A DNA stretch of 64,000 nt from Symbiodinium kawagutii (GCA_009767595.1 VSDK01026432.1:67799-131798); one strand, 5' to 3'. Numbered from the stretch's first letter, positions 10,873 through 22,509 are shown. Numbers and translations: made by a program. The notes: generated by a model from the sequence alone, not told the origin.

Positions 10873-11585
10873 TAAGTGTTGGAGTGATGCTATAGCAATA
10901 TATGCCATTGCAAGGGATGCTGCCAAGAAGAGCCGCAATAGCTATATTAATATATATATATATAAATACATACATGGATTAAGTAGTGCATTGGTAGCTT
11001 GTTAGTAGCTTACTAAGCTTCACAACTTCATAGCTATACGTAGATCAAATAGCCATTAATATCAAGTACTGGGTATGAAGCTATGCCATCCTTATGGGCA
11101 CTATTGCAATGATCATCCAGATAACGCGGTGGAAGATACCCGTCTTAGGTGTGCCATCACCGACCCTCACAAGCCATTTGTAAGCACTGTTTATGGTCAA
11201 TGGCTATGAGTTATCCTCATCGAACGGAGCAAGGGCTCGGTGTTACATCTATGTACAAACTACCTGGACGGGAGGCTTCCTTCCATGTGAGCGGTACGAG
11301 CTGTTCATAAGCTGTTGATAGCTGCTTTGAGCTGCTTTACAGCCGTTGATAGGCTGCTTCCAAGCTGTTTTTACCTGTTTTATTTGCGTTTTAGAGCTGT
11401 TTGGAAGCTCTTTATAAGCTATTGATACCTGTTTTATCGCTGTTTGTCTGCTCTTTAAATATATATATATATATATATAAGCTGTTTACAGCCATGATAT
11501 GGCTATGCTATGGCTGTCCTATGGCTGTGCTATGGCTATGCTATGGCTATGGTATGGATATGGTATGCTGCCATGGCATGAGATC

Positions 11586-11703
11586 CCTATGTCCTGCCAG
11601 TTGCTGGCTGAGCCCTTGGCCTTTCAACGGCCAGCTACAACAGGTGGGGCGCGCGTTGCTAGACACCCACGGGGAGAAACCCACAGTGAAACGCGGTGGA
11701 TGA
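11586..11703 (+). CDS. Candidate exon, unknown protein
   Basis: GC-rich patch reading NGQLQQVGRALLDTHGEKPT then TGA. A second plus frame (to 11714) is also open. An intron start within it is possible at caacag/GTGGGG. After it the sequence becomes TGAATGATGG-type spacer. Confidence 0.3.
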
Positions 11704-12055
11704 TGGTTCAATGAGTGAATCAGGGTGGTGAATGGCGGGTGAATGATGATTGAATCATGGTTAAGTCATGCTCAAATCATGGGAATTGCACCAATCAGAA
11801 TCATGGGAATTGCAGGTAAATGATGGCAAATGGTAAGATGGTTCAAAAGGCTAAAGATAAGTAAATAAGACCAGTGAAAATCGCAAGAACTACCATTTAC
11901 CGACCCATGACTATCCACAACAATTAATGATTGGTTGGCGATGCTAATCCATGGTCCATGGGTCAAGTAATGGTTGAAAGTGGTCAAATCAATGGTGACA
12001 AGCTGGTGGATCGTTGGTAAATGATTATTGATGGCTGATATCCAACGTTACAACC
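11704..12055. other. GT-rich low-complexity spacer
   Basis: TGATGG, TGAATCATGG and related words dominate. No gene seen. Confidence 0.55.
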
Positions 12056-12063
12056 ACTTGCAT

Positions 12064-12123
12064 TTGCTGCTGCTGCTGCTGTCTTGATTTTTGCTGCTGC
12101 TGTTCTTGTTGTTCTTGTTGTTC

Positions 12124-12158
<35 letters not shown>

Positions 12159-12161
12159 GGG
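12064..12161. repeat. (GCT)n / (TTG)n trinucleotide repeat
   Basis: CTG units, then TTC-TTG-TTG units, then a pure TTG run to 12160. The antisense poly-Asn frame is repeat-derived. Confidence 0.95.
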
Positions 12162-12402
12162 AGTTATTAGGCTATTTGATACAACATATGTACTGATATT
12201 TATATATATATATGTGATATGTGTGTATTCATTCGCATATACATGATGCACATAATTGCAAATGGTTTCACATGAACAATACGAATGAACACCAACAAAC
12301 AACATATGATAAGATTAAAGCAGCCGCTTTGTTGAATTCCAGAGTGCTGTCATCTGGGCGAATACATATCTATACGCAAGCAGGCAGGTAGATTTGCCTT
12401 AG

Positions 12403-12481
12403 GATGGACGCGCCACTGGCTCGACGGACGCTGGATGGGAACATGGAATGCCTACCTTGCACAGATGCCATGCACATAGCG
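12403..12481 (+). CDS. Candidate exon with splice borders
   Basis: Opens after gccttAG and ends at GTATGC. It contains an ATG (12404) in the phase reading MDAPLARRTLDGNMECLPCT. Both borders and the composition fit a small exon. No family recognised. Confidence 0.35.
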
Positions 12482-12594
12482 GTATGCTTGATCTGAACGG
12501 TTGCAGCTCAACTTCTGACATACAGGAGGGTTAAGCCATTTAATAGTGGCTACTTACTTGCTGGTTTTGTGATGAACCGTTAATTGCCGGTTAG

Positions 12595-12774
12595 TTGATG
12601 ACTGAGAAATGGTTAAAGCCCAAGTATGCGGGGTTCGGAGTCTACCCCGACATCACAAGACCTTGGCGCCTCAAGTCGCGAGGTGTTTTACAGAATGCGA
12701 ACGGGAGGCGCGGGGGTGCGTGCGGGCGCTCATGGCTGAGCCCCTGCTCCGAAATTGAGCCATTGAAACAGCTG
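12595..12774 (+). CDS. Candidate exon, unknown protein
   Basis: GC-rich in its centre; reads KYAGFGVYPDITRPWRLKSR followed by an Arg/Gly-rich part and EIEPLKQL, ending at a near-consensus donor (cagctG/GTGAGT). The antisense frame is also open, but the donor favours plus. Product unknown. Confidence 0.35.
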
Positions 12775-13735
12775 GTGAGTGGATTCGGAAAATACAAGAG
12801 GTCAAGATGATTCAATACAGAAATGAGGCATTGGTATGTGTACACAAGGGAAAGGACATATTGTCCTAAGTAAAGGATAAGGATGGCCCTGTCAGTCACT
12901 CATGGACGGACTTTATTGGACATGTGGTGGCTACGTTCAACGGTTGAGCGTATCAGCTCCACAGATGCGTAGCACGGCTTCCGCTGACTCTTTCGCAAGG
13001 GGCTGACCGTTTACGAAATCCTTGTGGCTTGCTGATATTTCTACATGGTTTTGAAAGGATTCACCTGCCATTGGAAAGAGTCACACCGTGGCTGAGGGGC
13101 CTCCTTGCCGATTCTAGTGGGACGTGGTTCAAATTTCATTAGATACTGGAGTAAACAAGTACAAGCAGCATCCCACTGGAGCTAAATCAATCTCATAAGA
13201 TCGATTGTATCAATTTTCATTATCTGTTTTCTGGATTCAACATCCTACGTGATGCCAATCGATAGTACTGTTTCATGACTAGGAACTTGGTTGTTTGGGC
13301 CAGCAGTTCGTTTGTAAACCTCATTGGTACCGTTGGTGGTCGAAATCTGACGCCAGTGGCAAGGTGGCTCGTCCCAATTTCTTTCCCTCCAAAGCGCCTT
13401 TCACCATGCACAAATCTCTCCAGTGATTTTGCTATTTGTCGAAGCCTAGACAGGTTGGCCATTGAAGATCAATCATTGGTTCTTGGTCTTGGGCCGTGGG
13501 GAATTTATGACTAGACGTGGTGACAACCCCCACTAGGGAAAGCTCGTCAATCCAACAGTTTGGATCGAAGCGTTGCATCCTGTTGTTGGCAAAAGGCCCT
13601 AGGGACCATACAATGAATTTTGATCATGTTGACATTCGTTGGGTCTATGACTACGAATCACCCAGCAATTCTAGCTGATTGTCCACGATTATAGTTGACT
13701 ATGGCTAGTCGTTCTTCCCAAACCGTTTACACGGT

Positions 13736-13940
13736 CCTACCGTAGATGGACGATAAAATCAAACCCCTATTGTATCATTTTGCCCCCGTGCCCCCAAATT
13801 TCAATGTTGTCTTCGGGCTGTGGGCTCGGGTCCAGTGGACAAAACGATCACACCCCCAACGCAAACGAAGAGATTTGGGGCACGGGGTTTTATTCCATAG
13901 AAGTTCCACGGGTTTGATTTTCTTGTCCATCTACGGTAGG
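13736..13940. mobile_element. Fold-back element D, 205 bp
   Basis: Ends CCTACCGTAGATGGAC and its complement; the outer arms pair over 31 bp with two mismatches. A second inner pair (GCCCCCGTGCCCCCAAAT against ATTTGGGGCACGGGG) makes the unit nearly a full-length palindrome. A TA duplication inside the ends is possible (cc/TA/CCG...CGG/TA/gg). Single copy here. Confidence 0.8.
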
Positions 13941-14412
13941 TTATGGTTGGTCCCAAATCCCTACCCTGTGCCTATAAGAATGTTGACTGATAATTGGCCA
14001 CAGCAATTGACTCCGATAGGAGCATTCATACGTATCGGCCTGGATTAAGTTGAAACGATTCTGCAAAGATCCTTTCCGGACAATCCTAAAGTTATGACGC
14101 TGCTCATAAACAGTTGGTATACCCAACGAACAAAACAATATCAGTTTCCTTGGGAAGAAGGTAACTGTTGTTATTGGCACACCAACTATAGAATAACCCC
14201 GCTAGCTATGGTCATTGTTGGTGGAAACATCTTTGGATCGGCCGACATTTTGATGAACAGCAAAGTGGTATTTTGCCATGTTTGTCTTGAGGAATATCAC
14301 AATGTCAAGATCTGAAAATGAACAAACCCAGGATTGACTCGTTAAGTCAAGTTCAAGACAATTCAATCACCCAGGAAAGCAGATGTGTTCCACAAATAAA
14401 AGTTATTAAAAG

Positions 14413-14742
14413 TTGGTGCTCCGGATACACCCAAACCATCCCAAACGTCTTCGAAAAAACCTTCAATGGTACCATGGTGCCGGGAAGCGACCATTTTTCA
14501 ACCTGCCGAAACCAGTGCCTCTCGATCCACTTCGCCTCGTACGGAAGCTCGCGTTTTGTTGGGGTGGCGAGCGCCTGGTGCCTGATCACTGCTTGGGGCT
14601 TTGGAACAGGCAACCATCAATTGAGGTTGCCATGCACAATGATGCTTTTGATATTGATGGTGTGATATCATTGATGGTTGGTGGGGTAGGAACTCCTGAT
14701 ATGATGCACACTATCAATTCTGAAGCCAGCATTTGTGATTAG
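14413..14742 (+). CDS. Candidate exon, unknown protein
   Basis: 109-codon frame; its central part (GKRPFFNLPKPVPLDPLRLV and following to about 14650) is the most protein-like. The overlapping plus frame from 14318 is open too, so the frame is uncertain. No family recognised. Confidence 0.25.
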   Translation: MVLRIHPNHPKRLRKNLQWYHGAGKRPFFNLPKPVPLDPLRLVRKLAFCWGGERLVPDHCLGLWNRQPSIEVAMHNDAFDIDGVISLMVGGVGTPDMMHTINSEASICD

Positions 14743-14860
14743 AGGATGCATGCCATTTTATTTGGATGTGACATGGAACAGGTATCAATGCCCACCCAAA
14801 TTGTAGCGGCCAATCTATGGATGCCCATTCCTGGTTGATAACTAAGCATAACAATCGAAC

Positions 14861-14965
14861 TTGGTCCGGAGGGGGCTTAACATTGGGCTTTGGACGTTGG
14901 GACGCGCATCCCAGAAGCTCCATCAGCTTCTCATCGAAAGTTGTCTCCCCCGAGTCTGTCAGCAG
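14861..14965 (+). CDS. Candidate exon ending at a donor
   Basis: Reads LGRASQKLHQLLIESCLPRV then CQQ, stopping at cagcaG/GTAATC. Helical look, GC-rich. Product unknown. Confidence 0.3.
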
Positions 14966-16153
14966 GTAATCAGGCACAAGCATGGAACATGGCGGAACTG
15001 GCTGTCCCACTGTTGGGTTGTTTCCAAGCTACCTGGATTGGTTCTCTGATGCATAGCTACCGAGGTTGCATCAGAAATAACGGGAGCAGCTGTAGATTTT
15101 GGGATACATCACAGCCTATGTATGCGAAATCCGTCCCATCTTTGAGCTGAGACGCCGATTTGCTTGGCTGCTAATTTTGCCAACTTCGTTCATGATCCAT
15201 TATCAAGCATTGATCTGTCTTAAACCGTTCTTGAAGTATAATATATTCTTAGTGATAATCCTGCAATTATTCAATCATGATTTTCCACTCTCAGTATCCA
15301 GCAATAACTTCACTGTCATTTTCATCATCTACCACTACCAGTATCAATAATCAAGGCAACATTAATCATTTTTGAATCATGATTAATGGTTTAACTCTAG
15401 CTCTGGAAATCAGTATTTCTGAAGCATTGTTCTGTATGGTTTAACTCTATAAGCCAGTTTTGACCACAATGCACCATGGCATAATTCCATGGTCAACCAA
15501 CATGTCCCAGGGTTTAAACGTTAATTTCATCAACCCAGCCCCCCCGAGGTCGCGACGTGAACTGGGATGTCGTGGTTGGGAAGACTCAGAGACACTGGAT
15601 AGGTGGACAGGTGGATGCTTTCCAGAGCCCGCAGGTGGTGGCTGGTCACCAAAAGACGTGGTTGTTAGCCAGTAGGATGCTAAGCATGATGATTACAACC
15701 ACTAGTTTACAATTGATTCTTCTCATCCTACTGGTTCATGATGAAAATGACTTGCTTTTGGGTACTGGTGACACCTGATGGTTTGTTAAGACAGCTAGAT
15801 TTTGATCTTGTAAGCATAGCTGCTGGTTGTAACCCACTGATCATCATGATACTCATGATGATACCTACAATGATAAGAATCATAATGACGATCATTCATG
15901 ATTGTTTGCAATGACTGATGCTTAAGAATTAAGAGCGAACAATTGTAGTACATGGTGATCATGGTCAATGATTCGACAGTCGATCATAGTGATACCCATT
16001 TCCAACCATGATCACGAATCATCCCTAATGATAATCGTTGACCGAACCGTGACTAATCCTAATCATACACCAAGTATATTTCCCTAGCAGTGCTGTGAAG
16101 CAGTAGAGACACCACATTTGCCATGGTTCTCGCAACGGAGTGGCGCGTTGTGA

Positions 16154-16339
16154 GGTGGACCGTTTGGAAAACCGCGGAGTAGTGTCAGGTGCAGGGCGAG
16201 TGGAATTGAGGAGCTGGCAATGATAGCCATGCGGAATGATACAGCAAACATCATGGAGCAATGGCAGGCATATGGCAACAATGATAGGATCATAGAAGGG
16301 ATACAATATCGCAAATTGAGGGGAAATCTTGATGATTAG
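16154..16339 (+). CDS. Candidate exon, unknown protein
   Basis: Stop-to-stop frame of 61 codons containing GIEELAMIAMRNDTANIMEQ and a charged continuation to TAG. A 187-codon antisense frame (16025-16588) covers the same region; that length is near the chance limit and its composition is less protein-like, so I favour plus weakly. Confidence 0.25.
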   Translation, partial: GGPFGKPRSSVRCRASGIEELAMIAMRNDTANIMEQWQAYGNNDRIIEGIQYRKLRGNLDD

Positions 16340-17504
16340 TAGTTGATGTTTCGAGATGTTCGATCCTTTCTGCGGTGAGGAAGGTCCTTGAGACGGAACA
16401 TGGGCTTCAGTTTCTTCCTGACCGTTGGTATGTGAAGCATAGAATAGGGTATTGTATAGATGCAACTTGTTGAGCGACCTAATCATAATTTGTACGCTTG
16501 TACAATATGTGTACATAGTATGTATTGTTAATGAACAAAACGTGCAGACCGGGATTGTATACTGATATGCATGTGACGCAATATGCATGTGTCTGTTGAT
16601 GCTGGCATACTTGCACTTACAAACGTACGGAGTGACAGTTCATGAACTTTGTGCTGCTTCAAGACCCTATCCTGTTCTTACTTTTCTCCTCCAGTTTTTT
16701 TTGGTGGGGGATCCAGGCAAATTCCGTTGGAGGTCGCACTTGACTTTGGATAGCTATCTGCAGACACCGCAAGCGGACCTAACTGCAATACAACTTGGCC
16801 AGACAATTGGCTCTTGTAGAACATGCGTCTAGCGTGCTCCTGGCTCGATGTATGTCTTTTCAAACATGGCGAACTCTTCAAAATTGGTCCCTTGCCTGTG
16901 GAAAGTGACTGATTTCTTGATGCTTGGTGGTATGTCCATTTCTGGATACATCCCAGATCGATGGCCTACAACGTGACAGACTTTTGACTACTTTCTCCAG
17001 GTGAGGGTACTGCTGTTGTTTCAAAAGTTACAGCGACATACCCATTCTAAGTGAGCCCACGTCTCTTCATCCCATCCAGGGTCTGGCAAATGACACTGTG
17101 CCTTTAAACGGTTTGAATCGTTTGAAGAGATTCTCTTCATTTCTAACATCATTGTTGGTCTATGCGTACGCGTATAGTACATTGTAGATGAATATCTAAA
17201 AACACACACATAATCACATTGTTTCTTCGTATATAGACTTGCACATAGATATGCATCTATGCACAGAGATCTACATTTGCACACGGCAGTGACGCAGATC
17301 ACAGACCCAACACTCACCCAGCCTCAGCGCATGTCGCGCCATCGTTCAGGGCGTCGTCTCATTTGAAGATCCTCCTGTCAAACAGGGATCATACGAGGCT
17401 GGTGGCACCCGTAGCGAGCAGGGTCTCCAGCCTCGCAGAAAACTGGGAATGCATCGTCGGATGTTTGGGCAGCCGATATGGCCACATATCGCAAGGACAA
17501 ATAT

Positions 17505-17601
17505 GGTGGTTATTAAACATAGGGGTACCCCCAAATCATCTTTCACAATTTTGAGTAGAAAATCAGTCATTTTTGGGTGTTCCCTATTTTGAGAAACCAC
17601 C
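17505..17601 (+). mobile_element. Family A MITE, perfect 4-bp duplication
   Basis: 97 bp, ends GGTGGTTATTA and GAGAAACCACC, flanked by ATAT at 17501-17504 and 17602-17605. Inner arms GGGGTACCCCCAAATCATC and TTTTTGGGTGTTCCC intact. It lies just after an open exon-like stretch (17293-17500). Confidence 0.92.
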
Positions 17602-17851
17602 ATATTGCTTGTGGTAATCAGAATCTTGCCTTACAGCTCCGCTTGTACCAGTGGGAGCTTGGTGAAGGACAGAAGAAAATAGAGATCAACATTTGCCAAA
17701 GCCCCCTGTTGATTGTTGTTCGTCTCGCGGTTCTCCCGGATGGTTGATCGTGGATGATGATCCACCCACCGGTAATGTCAACAAAAGAACAACAAGTGGA
17801 GCTCACTCTCAATAGATTGGTACTCATTGTTGGATATCATGTTAGTCATTC

Positions 17852-18067
17852 TTGAGAAGTATTGGCCACCATCCAGCAGTAGAACCAATTCTTGGAAGCT
17901 TTCCACTAATTCCAGTAGCTCGATTCTGGGAACCAGTACGGGATATGAGAATTACAAGATTTCCGCCAAAGCAGGCTGTAGAGGCAGCTATGATCAGCGA
18001 CCTGTACATTTTGAATCGAATCTTCCATCCTCTGACGTTTATCAGGCTTTCAGATGAGTCCAACTGA
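17852..18067 (+). CDS. Candidate terminal exon, unknown protein
   Basis: 71 codons to TGA, reading PVARFWEPVRDMRITRFPPK and a hydrophobic tail ILNRIFHPLTFIRLSDES. An overlapping plus frame and an antisense frame (17842-18123) are also open. No family recognised. Confidence 0.25.
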   Translation: MRSIGHHPAVEPILGSFPLIPVARFWEPVRDMRITRFPPKQAVEAAMISDLYILNRIFHPLTFIRLSDESN

Positions 18068-18583
18068 GGGGCGTATACTGATGAAACATGTTGAATCCAC
18101 CAAGTCATGCCTGATTTTGCCAAAGTTTCCTACAAAGCTCCGACTAGGGTCGCGTGCCCAGCCACATTTGTGGTGATAGATGGCCAACGATGGTCAACGT
18201 CTATGCCATCAGGAGGTCGTCATTCAGCTGATGGGGGTTCAGCAATGTGAATCCGTTTCGGGAATCGATTGATGCTGATTGTTGTCAATCATGGTTGATG
18301 GGGACCCAGTCAATGTCATAACCCTGGCAAACGATGCTGAATGACTGGTAACAACTTGTAACAACCTACTGGGGTAAGATCTTTTTTTGGGGGCAAGACA
18401 ACGGTGGACCCGGTAAATAATGATAGCCAGTTGTTGATGACGGTTTATGAAGCCGGTCAATGAAGCTTTTCAGAAGGATGACAGGGTCATTAACAATCCT
18501 TCAGAATGTTGTGTAGTTGATAACTTGACCGGTGTTTGTAACCCATGGTGGTCAACAATTAAACATTCTGATTGTTGGTTAAT

Positions 18584-18682
18584 GGTGGTTTCTCAAAATA
18601 GGGGCCCCCCAATGATCCTATATTAGTCGCCTATTTGTAATAAACCAACCATTTTTGGGTACCCCTATGTTCAGAAACTACC
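18584..18682 (+). mobile_element. Family A MITE, perfect 4-bp duplication
   Basis: Ends GGTGGTTTCTCAAAATAGGG and CAGAAACTACC, flanked by TAAT at 18580-18583 and 18683-18686. Confidence 0.93.
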
Positions 18683-18744
18683 TAATATCCTTATGATTGT
18701 TGGTTAATATCCAATTTTGGTGTTTTTTTGTTTCCATTCAAAAA

Positions 18745-18870
18745 CCCGGCGGACATCCCCCCGCCGCCAAAGCCAGGGTCGCAAACTGCCGATTTTTGCA
18801 CGCTGAACGAGAGCCGTGGTGTGCACAAAGTCGTGGCAGTTCAGAACCAGCAGATCGGTGACATTCGGTG
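18745..18870. CDS. GC-rich exon-like patch, strand unresolved
   Basis: Plus reads NPADIPPPPKPGSQTADFCT and continues to TGA; minus reads VTDLLVLNCHDFVHTTALVQ and continues into an Arg-rich tail. Both have GC-rich third positions and plausible borders (plus donor attcG/GTGACT; minus AG/tcaccg). One is probably an exon; I cannot choose. Confidence 0.35.
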
Positions 18871-19190
18871 ACTCCTTAGGATTTGATGGATTTTTGTAGG
18901 TTATATAGCCTATCAATGATGGGTTTTTGGAGGTTATATAGTCTATCAATGATGGTTGGTAGTTATAGAGTGGATCAATGATGGTTGGTAGCAGGTAGTA
19001 ATCATTGGCTCCATTAATGGTATAGGAGTAATCAATGCGGATTGTTAGTCAGGGTTGAGCATCAATCCATGAACATCTTGAACCAGGCATCAGTGGATGG
19101 CAATGTCACCCTCAGATAGCCTTTGATTCTGGGCCAAACGTGGGCCTTACCACAGCAAGAGTTCTGTTACAAAGACATTGTTGCAGTAAG

Positions 19191-19325
19191 CAGCACGAAG
19201 ACATAGATTGCAACCCCAAAAGTGACTGGAACATTGCCTTTCGTACCATCGCTTTGGCATATTCACGACCTCGTGAGAGTTTAACCATAAGGATCTCTAT
19301 AAAATTCCCCCAAGTGATGAAAATG
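19191..19325 (+). CDS. Candidate exon, unknown protein
   Basis: Follows gtaAG and ends at a donor (aaatG/GTATGT). The phase reads SDWNIAFRTIALAYSRPRES then TIRISIKFPQVMKM. A minus frame (19112-19375) is also open. No family recognised. Confidence 0.28.
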
Positions 19326-19662
19326 GTATGTCCCAGTGACACTAGATCATATTCACAAAGCACTGCTTGTGACATACCATGAAATCACAAACGAAACCAT
19401 GATTTGTAGATGTTTTATAGGTTTGACATGTAGATGTTTTATAGGTTTCAGCTTTTTTTTGATATTTTTAGATATGCAAAACACCTAGATGCTTCATAGG
19501 TTTCATGTTCTATTGCCAAAACCTCGGGTCACAAACACAAAAAAAAATATCTACAGGGCTTGTTGCCAAACATCTCAGCGGCCCAAGTTCTGAACCGGAT
19601 GGGCAGCCCGGATGGGCAGTTCCTCGTCCAAGGTGTTGGTATCACCCGAGGGTTTCAGATGT

Positions 19663-19773
19663 GGTTGCGGGTCAATATTAACCACTAATAATGGGGGATA
19701 ATGACCAACAATAATAGGGAAAACAATGGTTAATGATAGGGGAACCTGGGGTACGGGGTTTTGACCCACAGCC
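19663..19773 (-). mobile_element. Family B MITE, perfect 4-bp duplication
   Basis: Ends GGTTGCGGGTCAA and TTGACCCACAGCC, flanked by ATGT at 19659-19662 and 19774-19777. Typical 111-bp copy, close to the family consensus. Confidence 0.93.
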
Positions 19774-20129
19774 ATGTGAACAATTCCGCTGTTGTTATGT
19801 GCGATGAGCAGAATTACCTAATCAGCCAGAATCTTACCCAGACATTTAATCAGCCAGAATCCGCGCCGGGTAATTACATTGCCTAACCTGGCTAAGGTAT
19901 ATCTTTAGTTTTCTTCTCACTAAATCAGCCAGAATCCTAACCTGTTCCTGGTCCCAGAATGTCCACCAGACGCTCGCACGCACTGGTCACCGATCGCTGG
20001 CCTCACGTTGTGTACTTGCTCGTCGATCCTTGCAGTGGAAGAAGTCTTCATAGCCACTGTAGTTCGACTATATCCCCAGGGTTCCTGAGTCACCAGTTCA
20101 TGCTTCTTGTCATGTTTTCATGTGATAGG

Positions 20130-20540
20130 GCAGACTCTGGAAGTTAATCAATGAGTTACTTTGGTAGATTAACCACCAGTTTCTCAGTTGCCCTGGCTAA
20201 TTGACCACTAAAATCGACCACCATAATGAACCAGTTGTAATGAACCAGGTCATTGACTAAGCACTATCATCTAAGGTAAACCAGTTACTCGGTTTGCAAA
20301 ATGAACCTGGATCCTGGAAAACCCACGGCATTTCTAGCTGGTCACTATTGGTGCTTGGCTGGTGACTTGATAGTTACAGAGCTTTGGTGTGGGGCCCTTC
20401 CCAGTTCTCCGTAGTGGGGAATCAAAGTTGCAAAGGTCAGGTAATTCCCCGTAGGATCTAAAGGGGATGGTTGTTCAATGTTCATTGCTAGTGCCTTGGT
20501 TACTTGATGATACAATGATGCTTGATGTGTTTTTATTTTG
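20130..20540. other. Spacer, CA/TG-rich low complexity
   Basis: Words such as TTAACCACCAG and AACCAGTT recur. The minus frame at 20345-20611 is open for 88 codons but overlaps a better plus acceptor, so I do not call it. Confidence 0.4.
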
Positions 20541-20554
20541 CTTTTGTTTGGCAG

Positions 20555-20589
20555 GTACTTCCTTTGGTTGACGGCATTCGTACGACTTG
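20555..20589 (+). CDS. Candidate micro-exon with strong acceptor
   Basis: A textbook polypyrimidine tract (TTTTTATTTTGCTTTTGTTT) ends in GGCAG/G, then 35 nt read YFLWLTAFVRL before a donor (cttG/GTGAGA). This is the best acceptor in the window. It may pair with the exon at 20991. Confidence 0.35.
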
Positions 20590-20990
20590 GTGAGAGATCC
20601 CCAAAAAGCACTCCCAGTTGGCCATAGGTGGCAGATTCACCATAAAATAAGGTGGTGAGGAACCTTTTGGATCTGCCATAAAATGCGGCTGGATCACCAC
20701 CAACTAACTAGTTAATTATTATATTATATCGCTTAGCCACCATCAATCAACCATTACCCAATATCCTTGCCATGATCAAGTCCCGGATACCCTTGCTATC
20801 GCCAACCGTGCCCATCAATGGCGCCCATGTCAACTCAAGGATTGGGTTGGCATAGTGTTCCAAGGAGTCTGTTTCAGCCAAAGCAGATCGATGATGCGCT
20901 TGTTATAAGTTAATGATCATTTTCTTGGGCAGTTCGCATGTTCAGAATCTCGAGTCGTTGTTGAAGTCTACCATTTCTTATGTTTATTAG

Positions 20991-21076
20991 CTGCGACCAG
21001 CTGCTCCAGACGTGAATCCAACAGCGAATGCCTGGATGGCCACTGCAATGGATCTTGAGAGTTCTCCGACGAGTGG
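20991..21076 (+). CDS. Candidate internal exon
   Basis: Preceded by a pyrimidine-rich tract ending in tttattAG and followed by agtgG/GTATGT. The 86 nt read LRPAAPDVNPTANAWMATAM then DLESSPTSG. Both borders are good. Product unknown. Confidence 0.35.
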
Positions 21077-21177
21077 GTATGTCTCAAAGATTTCAGAGGT
21101 CCTGTCCCCCACAATCCACTAGAAGGGGCTGTTTGCAAGTCCGGGCTGCGTGGAGTTTCTAAAGACGCACATCTAAT

Positions 21178-21275
21178 TCCATGTATATTTTTACATATAT
21201 GTATGTATATACATAAATAGATAAATAGACAAATAAATAAAAAAAGGTATGTATATATATATATATATACAGACT
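21178..21275. repeat. AT-rich microsatellite (TA, TAAA, GATA)
   Basis: Mixed TATG, GATAAATA and TA runs ending in a (TA)n block at about 21253-21269. Confidence 0.85.
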
Positions 21276-21311
21276 ATTCAGGAACGTTAATAGGTGACAT
21301 TGTAGACTTCC

Positions 21312-21695
21312 ATGTTTTGTGCACATAACTACTATGAAGGGACATTGGGGGTAATATTTTTGGACCAATTCCCAAGAGCAACGCTTGCCATTGGAAATCC
21401 CCGGGGAAACCACAGCGCAATCGCGGCGGAGAGGGGTCCAAGAGCGTTTGATGCATACCCATGTAAATCTGCTGTACCTGACTGCCATGAGTCGAAGCTT
21501 GATCCACCACTGACGCCTCCTTTGGCTAGAGTTTCTCAGATTTTTTGGCTATCTTTTTTGGAAATTTCCAAGTCAATTGTTGGTTTTCAGAGAAACGCAG
21601 TTGCTTTCTTGGACATTTCAAACTTCGACTGGGCATCGGTGCGCAAAGTCACAAGGAAAATGTACCGTCAAGTTTTAGCCCTGGGCTTCGGCTGA
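21312..21695 (+). CDS. ORF with weak DUF924-like signature
   Basis: 127-codon frame. Residues near the start read GVIFLDQFPRAT and about 18 residues later ERGPRAFDAY. In DUF924 proteins the conserved block is LDQFPRN-x-x-RGTPRAF, so the same two halves occur here in order but with an insert between them; the downstream block typical of the family is not seen. Length also fits chance. Could be a diverged exon, one with an unspliced insert, or coincidence. Confidence 0.25.
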   Translation: MFCAHNYYEGTLGVIFLDQFPRATLAIGNPRGNHSAIAAERGPRAFDAYPCKSAVPDCHESKLDPPLTPPLARVSQIFWLSFLEISKSIVGFQRNAVAFLDISNFDWASVRKVTRKMYRQVLALGFG

Positions 21696-21813
21696 TGGCC
21701 TGTGTCACAGGAGCTTTCCGAGAGGTCTGGTTTGAGATCCATTGTGGGTTTCAATGTTCAACCAACAATGCTAGGGGTGTATGAATTATGAATCTCTCCC
21801 TCTCTCTATGTAA

Positions 21814-21952
21814 TCCATCCATCCATCCATCCATCCATCCATCCATCCACCCATCCACCCACCTATCCGCCTATCCATCTATCCATCTATCCATCTATCC
21901 ATCGATCCATCTATCCGTCTATCTATCCATCTATCGATCCATCTATCTATCC

Positions 21953-22008
<56 letters not shown>

Positions 22009-22052
22009 CTCTCTATCTATCTTTCTATCTTTCTATCTATCTATCTATCTAG

Positions 22053-22086
<34 letters not shown>

Positions 22087-22131
22087 CTATATATATATAT
22101 CTATCTATCTATCTATCTATCTATCTGTCTG

Positions 22132-22162
<31 letters not shown>

Positions 22163-22170
22163 GTCTGCGC
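21814..22170. repeat. Compound (ATCC)n-(ATCT)n tetranucleotide array
   Basis: About 350 bp with ATCC units first, mixed ATCC/ATCT in the middle and nearly pure ATCT later, plus a short TA interruption near 22090. The 132-codon Ser/Ile/Tyr/Leu frame is a repeat product. Confidence 0.97.
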
Positions 22171-22509
22171 ATATGATATGACATGACATCGAATGTGTAT
22201 AGGTATAAAGCACACGTGCACATATCTATCCACAGAACTTAATATCAGTTCACGGAACTACAGACTGAATACCAGCTGGGGCAACAGCTGCGATCAGGAA
22301 ACGTATCAATTCTTTGGCGATAGCGGAAGTAATGAATCTCAGGTGTGTTATCATTAGTGCTTTGTAAGAATGGGTTACTAGCAGAAGCAATCTTGTTGAT
22401 TGATTCATACTGTTAGCAGTGATGGATTGATCTAACAGTTAGATCAACTAGTGCTTGATCATAAGTATGCTTAACTATTTCAATCAGTAAGTAATCTTAA
22501 GCATCAATT

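Noticed and set aside
16025..16588. 187-codon minus frame, longest non-repeat frame
   Set aside because: At roughly 44-47% GC one frame of this size is near what chance gives in 64 kb; residue content is uneven and a plus frame across it looks better.
21788..22186. 132-codon Ser/Ile/Leu/Tyr frame
   Set aside because: Translation of the ATCC/ATCT array.
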